64,000 nt of DNA from positions 143,493 to 207,492 of the forward strand of contig JAQYVX010000005.1 of the NCBI GenBank assembly GCA_030145305.1. Reading direction: 5' to 3'. Origin of the DNA: Halarcobacter sp. Its GTDB lineage: Bacteria; Campylobacterota; Campylobacteria; Campylobacterales; Arcobacteraceae. This document shows positions 26,209-36,874 of this stretch, in pieces. Each line of letters starts with the position of its first letter. Within the stretch, counting starts at the first letter, position 1. Made by a program: the position numbers and the translations under genes. The notes beneath the pieces were generated by a model. The model was not told the origin of the DNA, made no database searches, and was given only the letters and a program-made list of their open reading frames with translations.

Positions 26209-27609
26209 ATGAATAATTATAGAATTGAAAAAGATACAATGGGAGAAATACAAGTCCCAAATGATAAATACTGGGGTGCACAAACTCAAAGAAGTATAGA
26301 AAATTTTCCTATTGGAAATGAAACTATGCCAAAAGAAATTATTGAAGGCTTTGCATATTTAAAAAAAGCTTGTTCTGCTGTAAACAATAACTTAAAAAGA
26401 TTAGATGATACAAAATATACTGCTATTAGTAGTGCTTGCCAGGAAGTAATAGAAGGCAAACTCAAAGATAACTTTCCTCTTGTAGTTTGGCAAACAGGTT
26501 CAGGAACACAATCTAATATGAATATAAATGAAGTAGTTGCAGCAAGAGCTACAGAAATTTTAGGAAGTAATTTTAGAAAAGAAAAATTAATTCATCCAAA
26601 TGATGATGTTAATAAAGGACAAAGTTCAAATGACACATACCCAACTGCAATGAGAATAGCTTTTGTTTTAGAAATACAAAAACAATTAATCCCAGCAATT
26701 AAAAAACTAAAAAAGACATTTGAAGAAAAAAGCAATGAGTTTAAAGATATAGTAAAAATTGGAAGAACACATCTCCAAGATGCAACACCTCTTACTCTTG
26801 GACAAGAATTAAGTGCTTATGTTGATATGTTAAATAAAGCCTTAAGCCAGATTGATGATAGCATGAAATACATCACTGAACTTGCTATTGGAGGAACAGC
26901 TGTTGGAACAGGACTTAATTCTCATCCTGATTTTTCGCCTATGGTTTGTGAAGTTTTAAATAAACAAACAAAAACGAAATATAAATTTAAATCTCATCCA
27001 AATAAATTTCACGCTTTAACATCACATGATGGGGAAGTAGTATTAAGTGGAGTTTTAAATGCTCTTGCTTCAAATCTTATGAAAATAGCAAATGATATAA
27101 GGTGGCTCTCTTCTGGACCTAGATGTGGAATTGGTGAACTTACTATTCCTGCAAATGAACCTGGAAGTTCTATAATGCCTGGGAAAGTAAATCCTACACA
27201 AAGTGAAGCTATGACTATGGTTGCTGTGCAAGTTATGGGAAATCATACAACAGTCTCAGTAAGTGCTAGTCAAGGAAATTTTGAATTAAATGTATTTAAG
27301 CCTGTCATTGCTTATAATATTTTACAATCAATAAAATTACTTAGTGATACAATGATTGCATTTAATGACAATTGTGCCATAGGAATACAGCCAAATAAAA
27401 AAAATATAGATAAATACTTAAATGATTCATTAATGCTTGTAACGGCACTAAATCCATATATTGGTTATGAAAATGCTGCACTTATAGCTAAAACTGCACA
27501 TAAAAATGGTACAACATTAAAAGAAGAAACACTTAAACTTGGGCTTTTAAGTGAAGAAGAGTTTGAGAAATATGTAAGACCAGAAGAAATGATATATCCA
27601 AAAATATAA
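26209..27609 (+). CDS. fumC: Fumarate hydratase, class II
   Basis: The 466-residue protein matches the oxygen-stable tetrameric FumC. Motifs include TGSGTQSNMNINEV, the substrate-site HPNDDVNKGQSSND, GRTHLQDATPLTLGQE and the superfamily signature GSSIMPGKVNP. It duplicates the reaction of the upstream class I enzyme without an Fe-S cluster. The paired arrangement suggests use under different oxygen or iron conditions. Aspartase is excluded by the HPNDDVN and GSSIMPGKVNP context, which are fumarase-like, although the families are close. Confidence 0.93.
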   Translation: MNNYRIEKDTMGEIQVPNDKYWGAQTQRSIENFPIGNETMPKEIIEGFAYLKKACSAVNNNLKRLDDTKYTAISSACQEVIEGKLKDNFPLVVWQTGSGTQSNMNINEVVAARATEILGSNFRKEKLIHPNDDVNKGQSSNDTYPTAMRIAFVLEIQKQLIPAIKKLKKTFEEKSNEFKDIVKIGRTHLQDATPLTLGQELSAYVDMLNKALSQIDDSMKYITELAIGGTAVGTGLNSHPDFSPMVCEVLNKQTKTKYKFKSHPNKFHALTSHDGEVVLSGVLNALASNLMKIANDIRWLSSGPRCGIGELTIPANEPGSSIMPGKVNPTQSEAMTMVAVQVMGNHTTVSVSASQGNFELNVFKPVIAYNILQSIKLLSDTMIAFNDNCAIGIQPNKKNIDKYLNDSLMLVTALNPYIGYENAALIAKTAHKNGTTLKEETLKLGLLSEEEFEKYVRPEEMIYPKI

Positions 27610-27627
27610 ATTTTTTACATACTATAT

Positions 27628-27656
27628 AAAATACAAAGCTTTAAGCTTTGTATTTT
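27628..27656. terminator. Bidirectional terminator overlapping a stop codon
   Basis: AAAATACAAAGCTT (27628-27641) and AAGCTTTGTATTTT (27643-27656) are perfectly complementary around one base. It serves fumC (plus) and, on the minus strand, begins inside the stop codon region of the NifX-like gene. Confidence 0.85.
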
Positions 27657-28050
27657 AATGATGATGATCTTTATGATCATGATCTCCATGAGAATGACTA
27701 CCTTCATGTTTTTTAATAATCTCTGACATTTTAGAAGCATCTAATATTTTAAGAGTTTTATTATTATAACTTTCAATTATTTCATTTGTTGTAATTTTTT
27801 CATCACCTGCATAATAAATATCAATATTAGTATTCTTCAATTTTTTATAAGGGTTTGTTCCCATCTCTTTTATGACAATATCGTCAACACCTTTTTCTTT
27901 AAACCAATCAATTAATGAAGAACCATTATCAAAGGGATTAGCCTCAATTTGTAAGCTTTCTCCATCATAAAAAGCAAAATATTTTGCTTTTCCAAATAAG
28001 GGTGAAACCGTCGCATTTTCTTTTTTTGTTTTTACTGGGAATGTAATCAT
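27655..28050 (-). CDS. NifX/NifB-like iron-molybdenum cofactor binding-fold protein with His-rich tail
   Basis: This 131-residue protein has the dinitrogenase FeMo-cofactor biosynthesis fold: VKTKKENATVSPLFGKAKYF at the N-terminus and a mid-section with IVIKEMGTNPYKKL. It ends in a tail with eight His among 17 residues (HEGSHSHGDHDHKDHHH), likely metal binding. No nitrogenase genes are near. Relatives outside nif clusters bind Fe-S or Mo clusters or handle metals. The function here is unknown; iron delivery to the neighbouring Fe-S fumarase is only a thought. Confidence 0.75.
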   Translation of the reverse strand: MITFPVKTKKENATVSPLFGKAKYFAFYDGESLQIEANPFDNGSSLIDWFKEKGVDDIVIKEMGTNPYKKLKNTNIDIYYAGDEKITTNEIIESYNNKTLKILDASKMSEIIKKHEGSHSHGDHDHKDHHH

Positions 28051-28126
28051 TCTCTATCCTTTTAAACTTATTATAAATATATATTTTCATATATGATTTT
28101 TTATTTAAAAGGATTATACTCCGAAT

Positions 28127-28147
28127 AAGTTAATTTTTTATTAACTT
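28127..28147. terminator. AT-only hairpin between two minus-strand genes
   Basis: AAGTTAAT (28127-28134) pairs with ATTAACTT (28140-28147) around TTTTT. The low GC makes it a weak terminator candidate for the 28209 gene. Confidence 0.35.
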
Positions 28148-28208
28148 TATTATAAGGAAAAGATATAATTCTAAAAAAGTTATTTTATATCTACTAAGTA
28201 AAATTCTA

Positions 28209-28556
28209 TTATTTTAATCTATTCTTTGCCATTTCTATATCATTTTGATATTTGTAAACCATATAATCTACCATTGTAGTACCCTCATTTTTACTAAAAA
28301 ATGAATTCATCTCTATAAGTCTATACAACATTCTAAAAAATGCAGTAAAAGGTACAAAATATGTTACTAATGTTTCATACTTTCTATAAGGATAGTATTT
28401 ATCAAACTCTTGTTTTAAATCGTTTAAAACCCTACTCTCTTTTTGTAATTGCTCTTTGTTTTTTGAGTTCATTGTTCTTAAGGCTAAAAAAAGATTTAGT
28501 AAAAACATCACTAAATTTAAAGTCAATCCTAAAACAAATATTTCTTCGTAAGTCAT
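28209..28556 (-). CDS. Small membrane-anchored protein of unknown function
   Basis: This 115-residue protein is not recognised. It has one N-terminal TM helix (IFVLGLTLNLVMFLLNLFLAL), a short Lys/Glu-rich region and a second amphipathic segment (VTYFVPFTAFFRMLY), with charged ends. It is a single gene, divergent from the methyltransferase. Confidence 0.6.
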   Translation of the reverse strand: MTYEEIFVLGLTLNLVMFLLNLFLALRTMNSKNKEQLQKESRVLNDLKQEFDKYYPYRKYETLVTYFVPFTAFFRMLYRLIEMNSFFSKNEGTTMVDYMVYKYQNDIEMAKNRLK

Positions 28557-28625
28557 CGCTTCTCCATATAAAAATTAATTATAACTAATTGTTCTTCTAT
28601 TTATCAAAAGTACAAATTATTTTTG

Positions 28626-28631
28626 TATAAT
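28626..28631 (+). promoter_or_regulatory. Candidate -10 box for the methyltransferase gene
   Basis: TATAAT follows a TTTTTG run and lies 26 bases before the ATG. Confidence 0.45.
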
Positions 28632-28656
28632 AAATTAAAAAAGATGAAAGATATAA

Positions 28657-29361
28657 ATGAAATTAATAGAAAAAAATATCACTAAAACAATTGAAGAAAT
28701 GTATTTATTAGAAACACTAAATTTAAATAATAAAACTATTTTAGAGTTAGGCTGTGGAGCAGCAGCAATAACTAAAAAAGTTGCACAAAATGGCTTTAAT
28801 AGAAAAATTATAGCTTGTGAAGTTGATGAAGTACAACATAAAAAGAATTTAGAATTAAATATAAAAAATATTGAGTTCAAACTTTCAGGTGCTGAAGATA
28901 TAAAATTAAAAGATAATAGTGTTGATTTTATAATGATGTTTAAATCTTTTCATCATATACCTATAAATAAAATGCAAAAAGCATTAAATGAAATACAAAG
29001 AGTTCTAAAACCAAATGCCCTAGCATATATTAGTGAACCTCTTTTTTCTGGAGATTTAAGTGATTTAATTTCAATGTTTCATAATGAAGAATATGTAAGA
29101 GAAGAGACATTTAAAGCTATTGAAAAATCTGTAAAAAATGAACAATTTAAGCTTTTTCAAGAAATATTTTTTCAAACACCTACAAGTTATGAAAACTTTG
29201 AAGATTTTAAATCAAAACTTATTGACGTAAGCTACAATAAGCATAATTTTTCAAAAGAGTTTGAAAATAAAATAAAAGATAAATTTAATGAACTTTCAAA
29301 TAATCAAAAGATCACTTTTCAAAAACCCTTTAGAGTTGATATTTTACAAAATATTAAATAA
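28657..29361 (+). CDS. Class I SAM-dependent methyltransferase
   Basis: The 234-residue protein has SAM motif I ILELGCGAAAITKKVA, motif II IACEVDE, and motif IV/post-motif SVDFIMMFKSFHHIP, followed by ALNEIQRVLKPNALAYI. This is the Methyltransf_11/UbiE-like arrangement. The substrate is unknown. It stands alone and converges on the diguanylate cyclase gene, with only 16 bases between the stops. Confidence 0.85.
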   Translation: MKLIEKNITKTIEEMYLLETLNLNNKTILELGCGAAAITKKVAQNGFNRKIIACEVDEVQHKKNLELNIKNIEFKLSGAEDIKLKDNSVDFIMMFKSFHHIPINKMQKALNEIQRVLKPNALAYISEPLFSGDLSDLISMFHNEEYVREETFKAIEKSVKNEQFKLFQEIFFQTPTSYENFEDFKSKLIDVSYNKHNFSKEFENKIKDKFNELSNNQKITFQKPFRVDILQNIK

Positions 29362-29377
29362 GTAAATAAGTTTTCTT

Positions 29378-31291
29378 TTATATGGAAATACAATTTTTAC
29401 CATTTTTCTTTGATTTATAAAGTAAATCATCAACTCTTTTAAATAAAGTATCGATATTATCATTTTTTTGTACTTGCACTAAACCAATACTAACAGTGAT
29501 AATACTATTTTCAATTACTTTCATATTTCTAATTTCATCTTTAATTTTTTCAGCAAGGGTAAATGTATTTTTAACATCTAATTCAGGAATTAAAATTATA
29601 AACTCTTCTCCACCAATTCTAAAAAATATATCACTAGTTCTAATATTTTTTTTAATTGTTTTTGTCATTTCTATTAAAACTTTATCTCCTATATCATGGC
29701 CATAAGTATCATTAATATTTTTAAAATCATCGATATCAAGCATTAACAAAGAAAATACATTTTTATACCTTCTAAAAAGGTCTAAATGCTCTTTAACTTT
29801 CTCACTATAGGCTTTTCTATTATAGATTGAAGTTAATTCATCAATATATGTTTGTTCTCTTAATTTTTCATTTATTTTATATAATGCAGTAATATCTCTA
29901 CTAGTTCCAACTATTCCTTTTCCCTCTTTTTTTGAATAAGTAAAGGGTATTTTTTTTATTTGAAGAAGTACTTCTTCTCCTTGATAAGGTATCCATTCTT
30001 CATAAATTTGAGAACTTCCTTCTTTCAAAGTTCTTATATCATTTTCTTTAAATTTTTTTGCATTACTTTTATTAAATAAATCAACGTCTGTACAACCTAT
30101 AATCTCTGATTTACTTTTACCTACAAATTTAGCAAAAGCATCATTACAACCAATATATTTAAAATTACTGTTTTTATAAAATATATAATCATTTGTAGAA
30201 TTAATAACCGTATTTAATAAATCTCTTGATTTTCTAATCTCTTTTAATAAGATAAATATTAAAATAAATACTAAAACAGAAAAAAAGAAAACAACAATTA
30301 AGGCATTTTTTTCATTTGACGTTAATTCAAAAATAATTGTTCCATGGGGATTTAATTCATAAACAAAAGAATCAACATCCAAATCTTTATCTACTAAACC
30401 TAAAACTTTGAAAATACTTGCCATTTCAATTAATTTTTCTTTTTCAATACATCCTATTTGCTTATCATAATTATCATATGCTAATTTTTTAAGTATTTCA
30501 CCCTCTTTTATTAGATGAATCATTGAATTGTTTAAAGTATTATATTTTTCAAATATGAGTTCCGCTGTTTCTGTCATATTTTCAAAAGCATAAGTCCAAC
30601 CTTTTAAAGAAGCCTCTACAAAATTCATAGTCAAAGTTGGATTTTCTTTGATGAAGATTGAAGATGTAAATAGAATATCACTATAAAAATTAAAGCCATA
30701 ATCCTTTGGATGAATTATATTGTATTCAACATTTCTATTTTTCATAAGTATAGGCTCATTTGATAAATATGATGCCATAGCATCAACTTTTTTATTAATC
30801 AAATTTTCTATATTAAAAGAATGTTCTAATAAGGTAAAATCTTTATTATAAAGTCCCTTTGAATACAACATAGCTAATATTGAAGCATTATTTTTAACAT
30901 CAGGAGTAATCATTATTTTTTTATTTTTTAGATCTTCTGGCTTATTTATATTTGAGTCTTTTCTTGTTAGTAACATCAAAGGAGATTGTTGAAAAATTGC
31001 TGCTAAGGCAACAACATCACGCCCTTTTATTTTATCAATAATCAAAGATGAACGAGCAATTGAAAAATCATACATTTCATTTTTTTCAATTTCTGAGAAT
31101 TTTATATTTTTATCTAATTCTCTAATCTCAACATCTAAGCCTACTTCTTTATAAAAGCCTTTTTCTTTTGCCATATAATATCCTGCAAATTGAAATTGAT
31201 TTAGCCAATTCAATTGAAGAACAACCTTTTTTAAAGGTTTGGCAAATAAAAACATAGAAAATAAAAGCAACAAAATACAAATCTTTTTCAT
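29378..31291 (-). CDS. Diguanylate cyclase with NMT1-type periplasmic sensor and PAS domain
   Basis: About 637 residues. A signal peptide (KKICILLLLFSMFLFA) precedes an NMT1/ThiY-like substrate-binding domain (VVLQLNWLNQFQFAGYYMAKEKGFY). A TM lies near 330-350, then a PAS domain (NSTNDYIFYKNSNFKYIG) and a GGDEF domain (GGEEF active site, RTSD as a product-inhibition RxxD site five residues upstream). It should make cyclic-di-GMP in response to a periplasmic ligand, by analogy a pyrimidine or thiamine precursor. An ATG 15 bases upstream is possible, but AAGAG before the 31291 ATG and the cleaner signal peptide favour this start. Confidence 0.9.
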   Translation of the reverse strand: MKKICILLLLFSMFLFAKPLKKVVLQLNWLNQFQFAGYYMAKEKGFYKEVGLDVEIRELDKNIKFSEIEKNEMYDFSIARSSLIIDKIKGRDVVALAAIFQQSPLMLLTRKDSNINKPEDLKNKKIMITPDVKNNASILAMLYSKGLYNKDFTLLEHSFNIENLINKKVDAMASYLSNEPILMKNRNVEYNIIHPKDYGFNFYSDILFTSSIFIKENPTLTMNFVEASLKGWTYAFENMTETAELIFEKYNTLNNSMIHLIKEGEILKKLAYDNYDKQIGCIEKEKLIEMASIFKVLGLVDKDLDVDSFVYELNPHGTIIFELTSNEKNALIVVFFFSVLVFILIFILLKEIRKSRDLLNTVINSTNDYIFYKNSNFKYIGCNDAFAKFVGKSKSEIIGCTDVDLFNKSNAKKFKENDIRTLKEGSSQIYEEWIPYQGEEVLLQIKKIPFTYSKKEGKGIVGTSRDITALYKINEKLREQTYIDELTSIYNRKAYSEKVKEHLDLFRRYKNVFSLLMLDIDDFKNINDTYGHDIGDKVLIEMTKTIKKNIRTSDIFFRIGGEEFIILIPELDVKNTFTLAEKIKDEIRNMKVIENSIITVSIGLVQVQKNDNIDTLFKRVDDLLYKSKKNGKNCISI

Positions 31292-31395
31292 GATAACTCT
31301 TTTCATCTATATTAATAAATTATACTCTAAATTAAAAATAATGTATAGTTACTTTTGATACAATACAAAACAAAAATTAATAATAAAGTATTTAG

Positions 31396-33342
<1,947 letters not shown>

Positions 33343-33450
33343 AAAGATATTCTTCTTTCTTCTATCAATCATTATGTTACTTTTTTTATATCTTTTGAAT
33401 AAATCATAAGAAAAATTAATAAATATACTTAAGTTTTTTGTTAAATACTT

Positions 33451-33456
33451 TATAAT
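33451..33456 (+). promoter_or_regulatory. Candidate -10 box for the thioesterase gene
   Basis: TATAAT in CTTTATAATAAATC lies 29 bases upstream of the ATG, with AAAAGG as the SD between. Confidence 0.45.
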
Positions 33457-33484
33457 AAATCTAGTTAAACTAAAAGGCTGTGAA

Positions 33485-33961
33485 ATGACTGATAATAACT
33501 ATAAAAGAGAAAAATCTTTAACTATTACAATGTTAATGACTCCTGATAAAGCAAATTTTACAGGGAAGAATGTACATGGTGGAGAGATTCTAAAAATGTT
33601 AGACCATGTAGCCTATGCTTGTGCCGCTAGATATTCAGGTACTTATGCTGTAACATTATCTGTAGACATGGTACTTTTTAAAAATCCTATTAAAATAGGC
33701 TCTTTAGTTACTTTTCATGCTTCAGTTAATTATACAGGAAGAACATCTATGGAAATAGGTATAAAAGTAATTTCTGAAGATATAAAAGATCATACTTTAA
33801 AAAATACAAATGTTTGCTATTTTACTATGATTGCAGTGGATGAAGAAGGAGATCCAACTCCTGTTCCTAAGCTTGAACCTGAAACAGAAGATGAAAAAAG
33901 AAGATACAATGATGCCATTGCTAGAAGAGAAGCTAGAATGTCAACAAGGCATGCTCACTAA
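33485..33961 (+). CDS. Acyl-CoA thioesterase, YciA-like hotdog
   Basis: This 158-residue hotdog protein has NVHGGEILKMLDHVAYACAAR split by the family Asp, VTLSVDMVLFKNPIKIG and ASVNYTGRTSMEIGIKV, as in YciA/BACH acyl-CoA thioesterases. It hydrolyses acyl-CoA to free acid and CoA in the cytosol. It is monocistronic, convergent with the ABC-F gene. Confidence 0.88.
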   Translation: MTDNNYKREKSLTITMLMTPDKANFTGKNVHGGEILKMLDHVAYACAARYSGTYAVTLSVDMVLFKNPIKIGSLVTFHASVNYTGRTSMEIGIKVISEDIKDHTLKNTNVCYFTMIAVDEEGDPTPVPKLEPETEDEKRRYNDAIARREARMSTRHAH

Positions 33962-33969
33962 TAATATTA

Positions 33970-33995
33970 GAATCTAAAGCCTAGGCTTTAGATTC
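33970..33995. terminator. Bidirectional terminator overlapping the ABC-F stop
   Basis: GAATCTAAAGCC and GGCTTTAGATTC form a perfect 12-bp stem around TA. The right arm includes the last codons and stop (33981-33995) of the minus-strand ABC-F gene. Confidence 0.8.
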
Positions 33996-35567
33996 AATAA
34001 ACTCTTCATAAGAACCTTTAAAGTCAATAATTGACCCATCTTCTTGAATTTCAATAATTCTATTTGCATAGGCATCTAATAACTCTCTATCGTGTGATAC
34101 ACAAATAACAGAACCAGGGAATTCTAATAATCCTTCACCAAGAGCAATAATAGCTTCAAGGTCAAGATGGTTAGTAGGCTCATCTAAAACCATAAAGTTT
34201 GGTTGTTCAAGCATGATTTTAGAAAGCATCATTCTATGTTTTTCTCCCCCTGAACAAGATTGAACTTGTTTTTCCTGCTCAGTTCCATTAAATAACATTC
34301 TTCCTAAACAGTTTCTAATTTCTGCTATATCAGCATCTCTATCAAAGTTTCTCAACCAATCATAAAGAGTATTATCACCAGTAATTAAATCAGTGGCATT
34401 TTGTGGGAAATATGAATTTTGAATAGTAGCACCCCAGTGAATATCACCAGAATCTGCTTTAATATTTTCTACTAAAATCTCACATAAAGTTGTTTTACCA
34501 ATACCATTTGGCCCTATTAAAGCAATTTTATCATCTTTTTCAACAGTAAAAGAGATATTGTTTAGTACTTGTTTTCCATCATATGATTTTGAAATATCTT
34601 TTACAAATAATAACTCTTTACCAACTTCTCTTTTTTGTCTAAAAATAATTGAAGGATCACGTCTTGAAGATACTTGAATTGAACCAACATCAAGTTTATC
34701 AAGTTGTTTTTGTCTAGAAGTCGCTTGTCTTGCTTTTGAAGCATTAGCAGAGAATCTAGCAATAAACTTTTCTAATTCTTCTTTTTCTTTTAACTTTTTA
34801 CTTGTGTCTTTTTCATTTTGCTTAGCAATTACTGTAGAAGCTATGTACCAATCATCATAATTACCTGAAAACTCTCTAATTTGTTTAAAGTCAACATCTA
34901 AGATATTTGTACAAACTGCATTTAAGAAGTGTCTATCATGTGAAATAACAACCATAGTACCGTCATGATGTTGTAGTTGATTTTCTAACCATCCAATAGT
35001 AACAATATCAAGGTTATTCGTTGGCTCATCTAAAAATAGAACATCAGGTTTTGGATATAAAACTTGAGCTAATAAAACTTTAAATTTATCTCCACCTGTT
35101 AATGATGACATTAAATCAGTTTGTTGAGAAGCTGGAAATCCCAAATCTTCTAATATTTTTGTAATTTTTATATCATATTCATATGTTGGATCTTCTTCAC
35201 AACATACAATTTCTAATTCTCCTAATTTTTCACCAATCTCATCAGTATATTCTTCTAAATATAATCTTTCTTTTTCTTTTATTGCATCATAAAGTTTTTT
35301 ATTACCTAATAAAACTGTATCAAAAATCGAATACTCTTCATATGCAAATTGATTTTGCTCTAATGTTCCAACTTTTTTACCATTTTGAACTTGAACTTCA
35401 CCGTCTGTTGCGTCTTCTTTACCTGCTAGTATTCTTAAAAATGTAGTCTTACCTGCACCATTTGCACCAATAAGTCCATATCTTTTTCCGGTATCTAGCT
35501 TTATATTAATCTCTTGAAAAAGCACTCTTGCACCGTATGCTTTTTTAAGGTTTACTGTTTGAACCAT
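33981..35567 (-). CDS. ABC-F ATPase, YbiT-like
   Basis: The 528-residue protein carries two ABC domains without membrane segments. Walker A motifs are GANGAGKT and GPNGIGKT; signatures are SLTGGDKFKVLLAQ and SCSGGEKHRMMLSK; Walker B motifs end LDEPTNNLD and LDEPTNHLD. A charged linker lies between (about 230-300). The opening KKAYGARVLFQEINIKL and FAYEEYSIFDTV resemble YbiT. ABC-F proteins act on ribosomes, relieving stalling. A role in drug resistance is not indicated. Confidence 0.92.
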   Translation of the reverse strand: MVQTVNLKKAYGARVLFQEINIKLDTGKRYGLIGANGAGKTTFLRILAGKEDATDGEVQVQNGKKVGTLEQNQFAYEEYSIFDTVLLGNKKLYDAIKEKERLYLEEYTDEIGEKLGELEIVCCEEDPTYEYDIKITKILEDLGFPASQQTDLMSSLTGGDKFKVLLAQVLYPKPDVLFLDEPTNNLDIVTIGWLENQLQHHDGTMVVISHDRHFLNAVCTNILDVDFKQIREFSGNYDDWYIASTVIAKQNEKDTSKKLKEKEELEKFIARFSANASKARQATSRQKQLDKLDVGSIQVSSRRDPSIIFRQKREVGKELLFVKDISKSYDGKQVLNNISFTVEKDDKIALIGPNGIGKTTLCEILVENIKADSGDIHWGATIQNSYFPQNATDLITGDNTLYDWLRNFDRDADIAEIRNCLGRMLFNGTEQEKQVQSCSGGEKHRMMLSKIMLEQPNFMVLDEPTNHLDLEAIIALGEGLLEFPGSVICVSHDRELLDAYANRIIEIQEDGSIIDFKGSYEEFIESKA

Positions 35568-35670
35568 ATTATTAAATTCTCCATTCTGTGTTATTTGGGC
35601 ATTATATCCAAAAGTATCTATGATGAAAGTTAGAGAAAATATAGTTTTTTATTTAGTTTTCTTATTAAAA

Positions 35671-36873
35671 CTATTCTAGAATATTTGCAATCTCTTTTAT
35701 AGCTTCTTCATTTTTTAGACTAAATTTAATTTCAATTCTTCTTGAAGCATCTGAATCTTCCTGCCCTGCTTTATTATAAATAGGATCTAAAAAAGATCTC
35801 CCACTTGCAACAATTAGTTTTTTAAGATTCTCTTTATTTTTAAACTCTAAAGATAATAAAAAATCCATAACAGAATAAGCTCTTTTTTGAGAGAGTTCTA
35901 AGTTATATAAAAAAGCACCTTTTGAGTTTGTATGCCCTTCAATAGTGATTTTATCAATATGTTTATTTATTTCTTTATTTTCTAATATTGTTTTAAAGTA
36001 ATCATAGACAGCATTTTTTAAAGCTTCTTTTGAACTATCTTTTAATTTAAAATCTCCTTCATCAAAAAGAATTTTTGAAGATAATCTTAAGCTTCCATTT
36101 TTTGGATCTATTTGAATATTTTTTCCAAGCTTATTTTTTAAAAGACTAATAACTCTTACTTTTATTCCTGTAAAACTTTTGATTTTTTCTTTTGTAGATT
36201 CTAAATCTCTAGATAGAAGTTTATGCTTTTCTTTCGAGTCTTCTAATTTTTGTGCCATAAATTTTATCTCATCATCCAAAAATTTTCTTTTTTCTTCAAA
36301 TGATTCTATTAAAGCTTTCTTTTCTAAAACCTCTTCTAAAAGTTCATCTAATTTTTTATCTTTATTTTCTGATAAAATCTTCAACTTTTCAATATTATCT
36401 AGTAAAATAGTTTTTTCTGCTAAAGATTTATTTATCTTTTCTTTATACTCTTCTTCTAATAAAGCTAATTCTTCAATCTTTTTCTCTTTTTCTATTAATT
36501 TATTAAGTGAAGATATATTTTTACTACGTTCATCTTTTAATAGAAGATTTAATTTTTCATTTTCTAAAAGAGATTCTTTTAATACAGTTTTTGTTTTTTG
36601 AAAATTAATATTACTTTCTTCTAGAGCAATTTCTGTTTTTTCTAAATTACTCACTACATTTTTAATTCGTTCTTCTTTTTCTTTTAGTTCTTTTTTATTT
36701 TTTTCTAAAGCAATTTTTTCTTCTTTTAAAGTAGCTTCTAAAAGTTTTGATTCCCCTTGTAAAAGAGAATATTTAACTATAATTGCTCCAATAAGCAAAA
36801 TAAATACAAAAAGCAAACCTGCCATTAAATCAGCATAAGAAATCCAAAAATTGGTAGCATTATCTTTTTTCAT
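35671..36873 (-). CDS. MotB/OmpA-like stator subunit with long periplasmic coiled coil
   Basis: The 400-residue protein has a short cytoplasmic N-terminus, one TM with a buried acidic residue (Asp15 in ISYADLMAGLLFVF), then about 200 residues of almost uninterrupted Lys/Glu/Leu heptads (about 42-245) and a C-terminal OmpA peptidoglycan-binding domain (IEGHTNSKGAFLYNLELSQKRA in parts). This is the B subunit layout of proton-driven motors, but the coiled coil between TM and OmpA is far longer than in MotB. It starts 1 base after the MotA-like gene's stop. It is not flagellar by context. Confidence 0.85.
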   Translation of the reverse strand: MKKDNATNFWISYADLMAGLLFVFILLIGAIIVKYSLLQGESKLLEATLKEEKIALEKNKKELKEKEERIKNVVSNLEKTEIALEESNINFQKTKTVLKESLLENEKLNLLLKDERSKNISSLNKLIEKEKKIEELALLEEEYKEKINKSLAEKTILLDNIEKLKILSENKDKKLDELLEEVLEKKALIESFEEKRKFLDDEIKFMAQKLEDSKEKHKLLSRDLESTKEKIKSFTGIKVRVISLLKNKLGKNIQIDPKNGSLRLSSKILFDEGDFKLKDSSKEALKNAVYDYFKTILENKEINKHIDKITIEGHTNSKGAFLYNLELSQKRAYSVMDFLLSLEFKNKENLKKLIVASGRSFLDPIYNKAGQEDSDASRRIEIKFSLKNEEAIKEIANILE

Positions 36874-36874
36874 T

